Shown here in pieces: positions 24,544 to 32,866 of a stretch of DNA of 64,000 nt. The notes under the pieces are model-generated. The model searched no databases, had not been told where the DNA came from, and was given only the letters and a program-made list of their open reading frames with translations. This DNA comes from CAYFYS01 sp965202905. Lineage in GTDB: Bacteria; Pseudomonadota; Alphaproteobacteria; MPNO01. The stretch spans positions 806,001 to 870,000 of the forward strand of contig OZ241868.1 of NCBI GenBank assembly GCA_965202905.1, read 5' to 3'. A program made the translations under genes and the position numbers. The first letter of the stretch is position 1; every line of letters begins with the position of its first letter.

Positions 24544-25844
24544 CCGGGGACAAGCACGCCGCGGTCGAGGCGGCGCTCCGGCGCGTCCGGGCCGGGAACG
24601 GGCGAATCAACGCCTTCCGGGCGGTGCTGGACGACCTTGCCCTGTCGGCGGCGGCGCGGCCCGCGACCGGCCACCCGCTGGACGGCGTCCCGTTCGCGGT
24701 CAAGGACCTGTTCGACATCGGCGGCCGGACGACGCTCGCCGGCTCGAAGATGCGCGAAGGCGATGCGCCCGCCGCGCAAGACGCCACGGCCGTCGCCCGC
24801 CTGCGGGAGACCGGCGCGGCGCTCCTGGGCACGCTCAACATGGACGAGTTCGCCTACGGCTTCACCGGCGAGAACGCCCACACCGGGCCCACGCGCAACC
24901 CGCGCGATCCCGGGCGCATGGCCGGCGGGTCCTCGGCCGGCTCGGGCGCCGCGGTTGCGGCAGGGCTGGCGCCCTTTGCGCTGGGCTCGGATACCAACGG
25001 CTCGGTCCGCGTGCCGGCGGCGCTCTGCGGCGTCCATGGCCTCAAGCCGACCTTTGGGCGCGTCTCGCGGGCCGGGATGGCCCCGCTCGCCTGGAGTTTC
25101 GACCATGTCGGCGTGCTGGCCAGGAAGGTCCGCGATATCGCGGTCGTGCTCGACGCCATCCAAGGTTCCGACGCGCGCGATCCGGCCGCCGCCGCCGGTC
25201 CTTGGGAGGCGACGCTGGAGACGCTCGACGCCGGCGTGGCGGGGCTGCGGATCGCGCGGGCCGGCGGGTATTTTGCGACCGGCGGGCTCGCCGCAGCGTT
25301 CGAAGCCGCCGACCGCGTCGCCAAGGCGCTCGACGCCGCCTGCACGGTCGAGCTCGCGGACTCCGCGCGTGCGGGCCGGGCCGGCCTGCTGATCACCTCG
25401 GCGGAAGCCGCGAGCCTCCATCTCGAAGACATCCGCACGCGCGACGCCGAGTTCGACCCGCACACCCGGGCCCGTTGGATCGCGGCCGCCATGATCCCGT
25501 CGATCTGGGTGGCGACCGCGCAGCGCTTTCGGCGTTCCTACCGGGACCGGGTGAAGCGACTGTTCTCGGAGATCGACATACTGGTGACGCCGACCGCGCC
25601 CTTCCCGCCGCCGCGGATCGGCCAGTCGCGCATCGAGATCGACGGACGGGCGCTGCCGACGCGCGGGACGCTCGGCCGCTTCACGGCGCCGTTCTCGTTC
25701 GTGGGCGTGCCGGCGATGTCGGTCCCGGTCGATGCCGGCGGCCGGTTTCCGATGGGCGTCCAGCTCGTCGCCGGGCCGGGCAAGGACGCGCTACTGCTGC
25801 GCACCGCCGCGTGGCTCGAGGAGCGCGGCGTGAGCCTGTCATGA
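24540..25844 (+). CDS. AtzE family amidohydrolase (amidase signature)
   Basis: A 434-residue amidase-signature enzyme. The triad is visible: lysine in FAVKDLFD near residue 58, and two serines in AGGSSAGSGAAVAAG and GSDTNGSVRVPA near residues 125-165. The AtzE group is suggested by GTLNMDEFAYGFTGENAHTGPTRNP and by the upstream AtzG-like gene. It hydrolyses a small amide or carboxybiuret-type ureide in the cytoplasm. It is coupled to AtzG upstream and to malonyl-CoA decarboxylase downstream, both by ATGA overlaps, and lies opposite a LivK-type importer that could deliver its substrate. Confidence 0.9.
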   Translation: MTGDKHAAVEAALRRVRAGNGRINAFRAVLDDLALSAAARPATGHPLDGVPFAVKDLFDIGGRTTLAGSKMREGDAPAAQDATAVARLRETGAALLGTLNMDEFAYGFTGENAHTGPTRNPRDPGRMAGGSSAGSGAAVAAGLAPFALGSDTNGSVRVPAALCGVHGLKPTFGRVSRAGMAPLAWSFDHVGVLARKVRDIAVVLDAIQGSDARDPAAAAGPWEATLETLDAGVAGLRIARAGGYFATGGLAAAFEAADRVAKALDAACTVELADSARAGRAGLLITSAEAASLHLEDIRTRDAEFDPHTRARWIAAAMIPSIWVATAQRFRRSYRDRVKRLFSEIDILVTPTAPFPPPRIGQSRIEIDGRALPTRGTLGRFTAPFSFVGVPAMSVPVDAGGRFPMGVQLVAGPGKDALLLRTAAWLEERGVSLS

Positions 25845-27271
25845 CCGGTCGGCCGGGAGAAGGATTGCTGCAGCGCACCGTCCAGCGCGTGCTTGGGCAA
25901 TGGCGCGAGATCTCGAGCGGCGCGCTCGAGGACGCCGCCGAGGCGCTGCGGCCCGACCTGCCGGACCGCGACGCCGCGCGGGTGCGCAAGCAGATGCGCG
26001 CCTGCCTCGAGGCGCGCGGCGGCGAAGTCTCCGCCCGGGCGCGGGCGGCGACGCTGGGTCGTGCCTATCTGTCGCTCAACGAGGAGGGCCGCACCCGCTT
26101 CCTGCGAATCCTTGCGGCCGATTTCGACACCGACCGTCAGGCGGTGGCGGCGGCCGCCGTCCAGCTCGACGAGTTCGACGACTGGGGCGGGCGCAAGCGG
26201 CGCGAGCGTCAGCTTCGCCAGGCGCTGGAGCCGCCGCGGCGGCGGCTGCTCACCCAGTTCAACGCCCTGCCCGATGGCGTGAAGTTCCTGGTCGACATGC
26301 GCGCGAGCCTGCTCGAGCTCTCGACCGGGGACCCGATGCTGGCCGACCTCGAGGCCGACCTCGAGGCGCTGCTGACGAGCTGGTTCGACATCGGCTTCCT
26401 CGAGCTCAAGCGCATCACCTGGGAGACGCCGGCGGCGATCATCGAAAAACTGATCGAGTACGAGGCGGTCCACGAGATCCGCGGCTGGGAGGACATGAAG
26501 TCGCGGCTCGCCTCGGACCGGCGCTGCTACGCCTATTTCCACCCGCGGATGCCCGAGGAGCCGCTGATCTTCGTCGAGGTCGCGCTGACCGAAGGCATGG
26601 CGAGCTCGATCGACGCGCTTCTGGAAGAGCGTAAGGAGCCGAAAGATGTCGTCTCCGCGGACTGCGCGATCTTCTATTCGATTTCCAACGCCCAGCGCGG
26701 CCTCGACGGAATCGGCTTCGGCGGCTTCCTGATCAAGCGCGTGGTCGACCAGATCTCCCAGGAGTTGAAACGCCTCGAGACCTTCGCGACCCTGTCGCCG
26801 ATTCCCGGCTTCCGGCGCTGGCTGGACGACCGCCTCGCCAAACCGGCCACCGACCTGCTGACGCGCGGCGAGCGCCGGGCGCTGGAGGCCTTACTGCCGC
26901 AGGACGGCGTCGTCGTCGATGACGCCGGCTGCCTCGCCAGGCTCCTGGACCGGCCCGGCTGGCAGGACGACGGCGATCTGTCGAAGGCCTTGAGCGGGCC
27001 GCTGACCCGGCTCTGCGCCCATTACCTCGCGCGCGAGAAGCGCAACGGCGCCCGCGCGCGCGATCCGGTCGCCCATTTTCACCTGTCCAACGGCGCGCGG
27101 ATGGAGCGGCTGAACTGGCTCGCCGACCGTTCGGCCAAGGGCCTCGCCCAGTCCGCCGGGCTGATGATCAACTATCTCTACGCGGTCGAGCACATCCCGG
27201 CCAACCACGAAGCCTATGCCGGCGAGGGCGAGATCCCCGCTTCTTCGAAGTTCCGCGCGCTGCTGCGCTGA
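25841..27271 (+). CDS. Malonyl-CoA decarboxylase
   Basis: A 476-residue enzyme. An N-terminal helical domain (about 1-170) leads to GFLELKRITWETPAAIIEKLIEYEAVHEI and the catalytic acetyltransferase-like domain with RRCYAYFHPRMPEEPLIFVEVALTEGM, CAIFYSISNAQRGLDGIGFGGFLIK and DPVAHFHLSNGARMERLNWLAD; the serine and histidine of FYSIS and VAHFHL are the expected active site. It converts malonyl-CoA to acetyl-CoA. It starts at the ATG overlapping the amidase stop. Coupling to AtzG-AtzE suggests that the imported compound yields malonate or malonyl-CoA, for example a malonamide- or barbiturate-type molecule; this is speculative. Confidence 0.93.
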   Translation: MTGRPGEGLLQRTVQRVLGQWREISSGALEDAAEALRPDLPDRDAARVRKQMRACLEARGGEVSARARAATLGRAYLSLNEEGRTRFLRILAADFDTDRQAVAAAAVQLDEFDDWGGRKRRERQLRQALEPPRRRLLTQFNALPDGVKFLVDMRASLLELSTGDPMLADLEADLEALLTSWFDIGFLELKRITWETPAAIIEKLIEYEAVHEIRGWEDMKSRLASDRRCYAYFHPRMPEEPLIFVEVALTEGMASSIDALLEERKEPKDVVSADCAIFYSISNAQRGLDGIGFGGFLIKRVVDQISQELKRLETFATLSPIPGFRRWLDDRLAKPATDLLTRGERRALEALLPQDGVVVDDAGCLARLLDRPGWQDDGDLSKALSGPLTRLCAHYLAREKRNGARARDPVAHFHLSNGARMERLNWLADRSAKGLAQSAGLMINYLYAVEHIPANHEAYAGEGEIPASSKFRALLR

Positions 27272-27539
27272 TCCGCGGGTTCGACCCGGAAGGCGATCCC
27301 ACCACCTCGGACCGACCACCGCGCAAGCGCCGGCTTCGCGCGAGGCCCCGATGGGCGTCGAAGAACGGACTTCCCTCCCCTCCCCCGGGCGCTCCCGCTG
27401 GACTCGAAGGGGGCGGCGGCAAACAATGCGGTCGCCGTCTCGATATCCCTCGACCCGAACTCGCTCGTCCCCCTTCGATTGGCGATCCGGAGCCGTCTCA
27501 TCCTCTCTCCGTCCCTCATCCCGGGCGCGCGCCCGACCG

Positions 27540-28805
27540 ATGGCGCGAAACCCTAGGACGCCGCGCCTGCCGGGCGCGGTCGACCTCGCCGTCATCGGCT
27601 GCGGCGTCGCCGGTATCGCCGCCGCGCGCCGGGCGCGTGCGCAGGGGCTGAGCGTGATCGTGCTCGAAGCGATGGACCGGCCGGGCGGCCGGGCGCACAC
27701 CGTGGAAGTCGGGCCGGGCTTCGCCTTTGACCGCGGCTGCCAGTGGCTGCACTCCGCCCGCCTCAACCCGCTGCGCCATTTCGCCGGCGCCGGCGGCATC
27801 GAGAGCAAGTCCGGGCGCGCCTTCCGCAGGCTGGTGATCGACGGGCGCTGGCAGACCGCCGCCGGCATCCGCGCCTGTCAGCGCTATCAGGCCGAGAGCG
27901 AGGCGGCGGTTCGCGCGCGCGGCGGCGCCGGTCACGACATCGCCGTGAGCCGGGTCATGGACCGACGCGCGCGCTGGGCGCCGGTCTTCGAGTCCTGGAC
28001 CGCGACCACCTCGGGGATCGAGCCCGAGCGCGCCTCCACCCTCGATTTCGCGCATTATCACGATACCGGCGACGACTGGCAGGTGCGCGGCGGGCTCGGC
28101 TCGATGATCGCCCGCATGGCCGACGGCCTGCCGGTCGCCTATATGTGCCCGGTCGCCCGCATCGACTGGCGTGGCAGGACCTTGAAGCTGGAGACCGCGC
28201 GCGGCGCGCTCGAGGCCAGGACCGCGATCGTCAGCGTTTCGACGGCGGCGCTGGCCGGCGGCCGGTTGAAATTCTCACCGAAGCTGCCGGTGAAAAAGCG
28301 CGAGGCGATCGCCGGCCTGCCGCTCGGCGCGGCGAACCGCATCGCACTGTCCTTCGAGCGAAGCGGCCTGCCGAACGGATCAATGTCGGTCCAGGTCGTA
28401 CCGTCCGCCGCGCATCCGATCAACTTCCAGATTCGCCCCCACGGTCATGATGCGGTGATCGGCTATGTCGCCGGCGCCGCCGCCACCGCGCTCGAAAACG
28501 GCGGCGAGGCGGCGGCCATCGACCATGCGCTGGCGCGCCTGGCTGAGATCTTCGGGACCGGCCTGCGGCGGCGGGTGCGGGCGTCGATGGCGACCCGATG
28601 GCAGGCCGATCCCTGGATCGGCGGCGCTTACTCCGCCGCCCTGCCCGGCTGCGGCCATCTGCGCCCGCGCCTTGCCGCGCCGATCGACGACCGGCTGTTC
28701 TTCGCCGGCGAGGCGACGTCCGAAGCCTGTTACTCGACCGCGCACGGGGCGTTCATCAGCGGCGAGGACGCGGCCGAAGCCGCGGCCCGGTCGCTCGGCC
28801 GTTAG
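27540..28805 (+). CDS. FAD-dependent amine oxidase family protein
   Basis: A 421-residue flavoprotein. The dinucleotide motif is IGCGVAGIAAARRAR near residues 19-33 with the acidic strand end VLEAMDRPGGRAHT, and the C-terminal FAD motif is LFFAGEATSEACYSTAHGAFISGEDAA. This is the monoamine-oxidase/polyamine-oxidase layout. Substrate is unknown; no transporter or partner is adjacent. There is no secretion signal. The frame is open further upstream to 27216, but the ATG at 27540 sits just before the Rossmann strand. A 268-bp gap to malonyl-CoA decarboxylase shows no gene. Confidence 0.85.
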   Translation: MARNPRTPRLPGAVDLAVIGCGVAGIAAARRARAQGLSVIVLEAMDRPGGRAHTVEVGPGFAFDRGCQWLHSARLNPLRHFAGAGGIESKSGRAFRRLVIDGRWQTAAGIRACQRYQAESEAAVRARGGAGHDIAVSRVMDRRARWAPVFESWTATTSGIEPERASTLDFAHYHDTGDDWQVRGGLGSMIARMADGLPVAYMCPVARIDWRGRTLKLETARGALEARTAIVSVSTAALAGGRLKFSPKLPVKKREAIAGLPLGAANRIALSFERSGLPNGSMSVQVVPSAAHPINFQIRPHGHDAVIGYVAGAAATALENGGEAAAIDHALARLAEIFGTGLRRRVRASMATRWQADPWIGGAYSAALPGCGHLRPRLAAPIDDRLFFAGEATSEACYSTAHGAFISGEDAAEAAARSLGR

Positions 28806-29673
28806 CGGGGGCTCGATCGGTCAGCCAGCGCTCGAGGTCGTCCACCACGAAGGCGTCGTCATCGAGGTCCGGGTGGGCCGCATGCACGCGGTCGATTTCC
28901 CTGGCCTGTCCGGGGCTCAGCCCCTCTCGGGAATCCGGGGCTCAGCCCCTCTCGGGAATCGAGGCGCCAGACGCCTTCCGGGAGGCCCTGGCGGCGCAGC
29001 GTCTCGTGGCGGCCGGCGATGCCGCCGCGATAGCCGTCGGCGGCGTCGAGGACCGCGCCGTTGCAGTCGGTCACCCGCGAATCGAGCGCGAGCGGGTCCG
29101 CGTCCACCGTTTCGGCCTCGATCGCCGCGTGGACGCGCGCCAGGATCTCGACCGCGCGCCCGGTCCAGACGCTCCAACGGCCCGGGAGTCCGCCCTCGAT
29201 GCGGACTGATGCGGACCCGGACTTCCTCGCCCCGCGGCGGATGGCGAACGGCGCCGGGAGATCGAGCACGATGTGGTCGTCATTGCCGGTATGATTGTCA
29301 GTATGGACTGCGATCCGGTCCTCGGCGCCGGCCTCGACCACGCCGCGGATCACATCCAGCGCGTGGTGGCGGTTGAACGGGGCGGCCTCGATCGCGATCA
29401 CGTTTTCGATCGCGGCGAAGCGCCGCCAGAACGCCGGCCCGAGCGGCATACCGCCGATTGCGGGCTGCAAGCAAAAGCCGGCCAACGGGATTTTCGCGCG
29501 ATCCGTTCGCAGCGCCCGACGAGCTCGTCCTCGCTGCCGCCCTTCATGCCGGCGAGGCTCGGAAGCCCCGCGTGGCAGCCGGGCGCAGCCGCGGTCCGCG
29601 CCTCGGCCACGGCCCGTTACGTCCGTCCGGCGAGCCCCGCGATCCCGGGTATGTCGCCGATCGAGGCGCCCAT
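28756..29673 (-). pseudogene. Broken dihydrodipicolinate-synthase-family gene
   Basis: The minus strand encodes recognisable pieces of a DHDPS/NAL-superfamily aldolase in three frames. Going downstream: GDIPGIAGLAGRT then a stop; RAVAEARTAAAPGCHAGL with SEDELVGRCERIARK in a second frame; PLAGFCLQPAIGGMPLGPAFWRRF, NVIAIEAAPFNR, HTDNHTGNDDHIVLDL and GIAGRHETLRRQGLPEG in a third; then EIDRVHAAHPDLDDDAF and DDLERWL after a last shift. The final shift is exactly explained by a 25-bp tandem duplication at 28911-28960: removing one copy restores LSPGQAREIDR. The N-terminal 70-90 residues of the family are missing, replaced by the methyltransferase gene that ends at 29677. The catalytic lysine region is not intact. 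Confidence 0.85.
28911..28960. repeat. Exact 25-bp tandem duplication that breaks the DHDPS-like frame
   Basis: Two identical, adjacent 25-bp copies (28911-28935 and 28936-28960), each starting CGGGGCTCAGCCCC. As 25 is not a multiple of three, the second copy shifts the minus-strand reading frame. Deleting one copy in silico rejoins the N-side and C-side parts of the pseudogene into one continuous family-like protein. Confidence 0.97.
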
Positions 29674-29676
29674 CGC

Positions 29677-30525
29677 CTACCGCCGCGCAGTCACGATCCA
29701 GGCGGCGGCGCCCATCGCGACGCCGTCCTTGCCCGAAAAGGGCGCCATCGATCGGGCGACGGCGTCCATCACCGCCTCGCGCCTGTCGGGGTCCACCGCG
29801 GCGAGCGCAGCCGAGATCGGCGAGGTCTTTGCAATCTTGCGAAAGGCGATCTCGACGGTTTCGCCGAGCAGCAAAGGCGCATCGAACGGCTCGATGGCGA
29901 TGTCGGAAAACCCTGCGCCCTTCAGCAGGTCGCGGATCGGGCCATCTTCGCAGAACGCGAACGGCCCCGGCGCGCCCGGACTCCAAGGCGGGCGGATCTC
30001 TTCCAGCGCGCACGCCGCCCGATACGGCGCGGCGATCCATTCGTTGATCTCGTAGCGCCGCCAGCAGATGAAGGCGATCCGCCCGCCCGGCCGCAACGCG
30101 CGCGCGAAGTTGGCGAACGCGGTTTCGCGGTTCTCGAAGAACATGACGCCGAAGCGGGAATGGACCGCGTCCGCCGCGCCCTTCGGGAACGGGTGGATCG
30201 AGGCGTCGGCCTCGATGAAGTCGACGGTGGGCGCAGGCAGGGCCTCGGCGCGCTCGCGGGCGACGGCAAGCATCGGCCGGGAGATGTCGATCGCGGTCAC
30301 CGCGCCGTCCGGTCCGATAGCCTCGGCGATGTCGAACGCCGAGGCGCCGCAGCCGCAGCCGATGTCGATCACCCGCTCGCCCGGCCGGAAGCCGGAAGCC
30401 GCCATCGAGCGCGCGGCGAAGCGCGCATGCATGCGGTCGTGGCGCCGCCAATCGACCGTCCACAGATCGCCGACCTTGCTGTTCCAGAAGGCGATTTGTC
30501 CGGCGTTGGCGACTTTTTCGGTCAT
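29677..30525 (-). CDS. Class I SAM-dependent methyltransferase
   Basis: A 282-residue enzyme. Motif I is VIDIGCGCGASAFDIAEAIG near residues 51-70, motif II has VTAIDISRPMLAVAR, and the post-I part has DAVHSRFGVMFFENRETAFANFARALRPGGRIAFICWR. This is the ubiE/COQ5-like small-molecule methyltransferase subgroup that begins IAFWNSKVGDLWTVDWRRHDRM. Acceptor unknown. The ATG at 30525 is preferred to an in-frame start at 30606 because the upstream part translates four near-identical decamers. It is followed after only four bases by the broken DHDPS-like gene. Confidence 0.9.
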   Translation of the reverse strand: MTEKVANAGQIAFWNSKVGDLWTVDWRRHDRMHARFAARSMAASGFRPGERVIDIGCGCGASAFDIAEAIGPDGAVTAIDISRPMLAVARERAEALPAPTVDFIEADASIHPFPKGAADAVHSRFGVMFFENRETAFANFARALRPGGRIAFICWRRYEINEWIAAPYRAACALEEIRPPWSPGAPGPFAFCEDGPIRDLLKGAGFSDIAIEPFDAPLLLGETVEIAFRKIAKTSPISAALAAVDPDRREAVMDAVARSMAPFSGKDGVAMGAAAWIVTARR

Positions 30526-30530
30526 TTCGG

Positions 30531-30570
30531 TTCCGCCCGATTCTGCCCGGTTCCGCCCGGTTCCGCCCGG
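30531..30570. repeat. Four tandem decamers upstream of the methyltransferase
   Basis: Four consecutive 10-bp units with consensus TTCCGCCCGG (two identical, two with one change), starting five bases before the methyltransferase ATG. They would lie in its 5' leader and could affect ribosome access. Confidence 0.85.
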
Positions 30571-30615
30571 TTCTACGAGATTCCATCGGAGCCCGCATTC
30601 GGCCAAGCCGGCTTT

Positions 30616-31053
30616 ATGCCAGAACGATCACGCGTCTGCTATCCGCCGGTTCCCGACCCGGGGACGCCCGACTTCAAGCTGCCCGCGGGCGCGGTGGATG
30701 CGCATCTCCACCTCTTCGGCCCGCCGGACGCTTTCCCGTTCGCGCCCGGGCGTGGGTGCATGCCCTCGACCGCGCCGTCGTCACCCAGCCTGTCACCCAG
30801 CCTGTGGGCCACGGTTTCGACGACGCCGTGAGCCTCGATGCGGCGGCGCGGTCCGATGGGCCGGTTCGATGCGGCCGACTATCAGGCCTTCCACGACCGG
30901 CGCGCGCGGCGTCCGGCTCACCCTGATCGATTGGCTCACGCGGTCCGGCTTCGTCTTCCAGCACCCCTGTATATCCGGATGCTGTGCGGGCGGGAGGCGT
31001 CGCTCGACGAACCGGACTATATCTACGCCCTGGCCGGGCCCGGGCCCGGCTGA
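30616..31053 (+). pseudogene. Amidohydrolase (metal-dependent TIM-barrel) gene remnant
   Basis: The first 48 codons give a good amidohydrolase start: PPVPDPGTPDFKLPAGAVDAHLHLFGPPDAFPFA, with the HLH metal motif. Right after, in another frame, LDRAVVTQPV appears, a motif normally about 40 residues later, so an internal stretch is deleted. A 12-bp unit (TCACCCAGCCTG) at 30781-30804 is duplicated in tandem. Still later AADYQAFHDRR and, in a third frame, ARGVRLTL are recognisable, and then the homology stops. The remnant is under 450 bp against a normal 800-900 bp. It is clearly non-functional and ends ten bases before the GST gene. Confidence 0.75.
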
Positions 31054-31063
31054 GGACAACGAT

Positions 31064-31717
31064 ATGCGAGGCCCCATGAAGCTCTATGTCTGGAACATCG
31101 CGCCCAACCCGCGCCGGGTGTTGATCACGCTCAAGGAGAAAGGCATCGAGGTCCCGATGGAGGATGTCGGCGTGCCGGACAAGCCGATCCTCGATCCGGC
31201 GTTCCTCGAAAAATTCGGCCACCGGCGGGTGCCGGTCCTGGAGATCGACGACGGCACGGTGATCGGCGAGGCGATGGCGATCTGCCGCTATTTCGAGACC
31301 GTGCAACCGGAGCCGGCGATGATGGGCGGCGACGCCCGCGAGATTGCGCTGGTCGAGATGTGGGAGCGCATCTCCGAGCACGAAGGCCTGCTTGCGGTCT
31401 CGGAAGCCTTCCGCAATGCCAAGCGCTCGTTCACCGGCCGGCCGCTCGCCGGCATCGCCCAGGAAATCGGCCAGATCCCCGAGCTCGTCGAGCGCGGCAG
31501 GCTGCGGGTCGGACTCTATTACGACAAGCTCGACCGGCGCCTGGGCGAATCGCCCTATCTCGCGGGCGAGCGCTTCACCGTGGCCGACGTGACCGCGGTC
31601 TGCTCCGTCGATTTCGCCAAGTTCATCGAGATGCCGATCCCCGGGTCCCACGCGAACCTCGCCCGCTGGCACGCCGAGGTTTCCGCCCGCCCCTCCGTGG
31701 CCGAGACCGCTTTCTAG
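31064..31717 (+). CDS. Glutathione S-transferase family protein
   Basis: About 217 residues. The N-terminal thioredoxin-like domain reads MKLYVWNIAPNPRRVLITLKEKGIEV with the cis-proline segment RRVPVLEIDDGTVIGEAMAICRYFE; the C-terminal helical domain ends SPYLAGERFTVADVTAVCSVDFAKF, carrying the conserved GST capping-box Asp. It would conjugate or reduce small electrophiles with glutathione. The true start may be the second ATG at 31076, as both have purine-rich leaders. It is a single gene after the amidohydrolase remnant. Confidence 0.92.
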   Translation: MRGPMKLYVWNIAPNPRRVLITLKEKGIEVPMEDVGVPDKPILDPAFLEKFGHRRVPVLEIDDGTVIGEAMAICRYFETVQPEPAMMGGDAREIALVEMWERISEHEGLLAVSEAFRNAKRSFTGRPLAGIAQEIGQIPELVERGRLRVGLYYDKLDRRLGESPYLAGERFTVADVTAVCSVDFAKFIEMPIPGSHANLARWHAEVSARPSVAETAF

Positions 31718-31737
31718 GCGGGTCGGTCAGGGCCCGA

Positions 31738-32139
31738 TCAAGCGGCGGTCTCGGCGAGCGCCTCGGTCTCGAACTCGTTGGGAGAGGTGACTTCGAGGAG
31801 CTCGAGGTCATCGGACCATTCGAGAACGTCGTGGGCGATGCCCGGCGGCTGGAGGATACAGGCGCCTTCCCGGGCTACGGTCTCGCCGACGCCGTCATAC
31901 CAGAACCGGATCCAGCCCTTGAGAATGTAGACCAATTGGAAGTCGATGGCGGTGTGGCGGTGCAGCCCGACCTTCGGCGCGTCCGGCGATTTGGCCTTTA
32001 TGACATGGGCGTTGTAGCGGCCATGCGTCGCATCCCTGACGCCCAGATCGCGGTAGACGAATTGGGCACGGAGCCCATTGTCCTCGAACGGCGCGTCCGC
32101 GGCATGGACGATGGAAAGCGTTTGCTCGTTCTCGCTCAT
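31738..32139 (-). CDS. Cupin domain protein
   Basis: A 133-residue single-cupin protein. The first cupin motif is GLHRHTAIDFQLVYILKGWIRFWYDG and the second is GACILQPPGIAHDVLEWS, supplying His and Glu/Gln metal ligands of a small beta-barrel. The N-terminus MSENEQTLSIVHAADAPFEDNG begins at the ATG 32139 with a GGGAG leader. Single-domain cupins of this kind act as isomerases, small dioxygenases or sensors; the role cannot be fixed. It is convergent with the GST gene. Confidence 0.85.
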   Translation of the reverse strand: MSENEQTLSIVHAADAPFEDNGLRAQFVYRDLGVRDATHGRYNAHVIKAKSPDAPKVGLHRHTAIDFQLVYILKGWIRFWYDGVGETVAREGACILQPPGIAHDVLEWSDDLELLEVTSPNEFETEALAETAA

Positions 32140-32398
32140 CGGGTTTGCTCCCTCGTCGGATCCGTGAGGATGAACACTAACCCGGCGCGGCGCACCCGGC
32201 CAGCCGCTCGACATTCCAGCCGCCCGACATCGAGCGGGCGCGGCGAACGCTCCGCTACGCAGTCCAGCCCGGTCCACCATCGGATGCTCCCGATGACGGC
32301 CGCGTCATAGCCCGCCCGTCTTCGACAGCACGAACGGTCTTCGATAGCACGAACGCGGCCGGTTGCCTCATCCCGCCCAAGCGGTTTCAATTCACCGA

Positions 32399-32866
32399 AT
32401 GAAACGCTCCATCCTGCTCCTGGCCACTGCGCTCATTGCGCTCGCTGCGCCCGCCTGGGCTGCGGACCGGACCACCGGCAGGCCCATCGTCATCGACGGC
32501 GAGACGCTCGAGATCGGCGGCAAGCGGTATCGGCTCTACGGCGTCGATGCGCCGGATCTTCGGCAGCGCTGCGAGATTCGCGGCCGGACTTACGACTGCG
32601 GCAACGTCTCGCGCGCCGCGCTGATGGATCTCGTCGCAGGCGTCGAGGCCACCTGCGCGCCGCTCCAGTCCCGCCCGGGCGAGACCGGCCGGGCGCGCTG
32701 CGTCGCCGGCGGCTACGACTTAGCCGAAGGCATGGTCCATACCGGCTGGGCGCTGGCGCTGCCATGCGAGGGCGCCGGGTATGCCCGCATCGAGCGCCGG
32801 GCCGAGCGCGCCCGACGCGGGCTATGGCAGGGCCGGTTCACCCCGCCCTGGGAGTGGAGGCCCTGA
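32399..32866 (+). CDS. Secreted nuclease-like (SNase-fold) protein
   Basis: A 155-residue protein with a clear Sec signal (RSILLLATALIALAAPAWA). The mature part IVIDGETLEIGGKRYRLYGVDAPDLRQRC is the start of a staphylococcal-nuclease OB fold, continuing RTYDCGNVSRAALMDLV and ending IERRAERARRGLWQGRFTPPWEW. The Arg and Asp positions around GVDAPD are present; I cannot see a clear catalytic Glu, so activity is uncertain. Such thermonuclease-family periplasmic proteins are common in Alphaproteobacteria. Start at the ATG 32399 immediately before the signal peptide. Confidence 0.85.
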   Translation: MKRSILLLATALIALAAPAWAADRTTGRPIVIDGETLEIGGKRYRLYGVDAPDLRQRCEIRGRTYDCGNVSRAALMDLVAGVEATCAPLQSRPGETGRARCVAGGYDLAEGMVHTGWALALPCEGAGYARIERRAERARRGLWQGRFTPPWEWRP

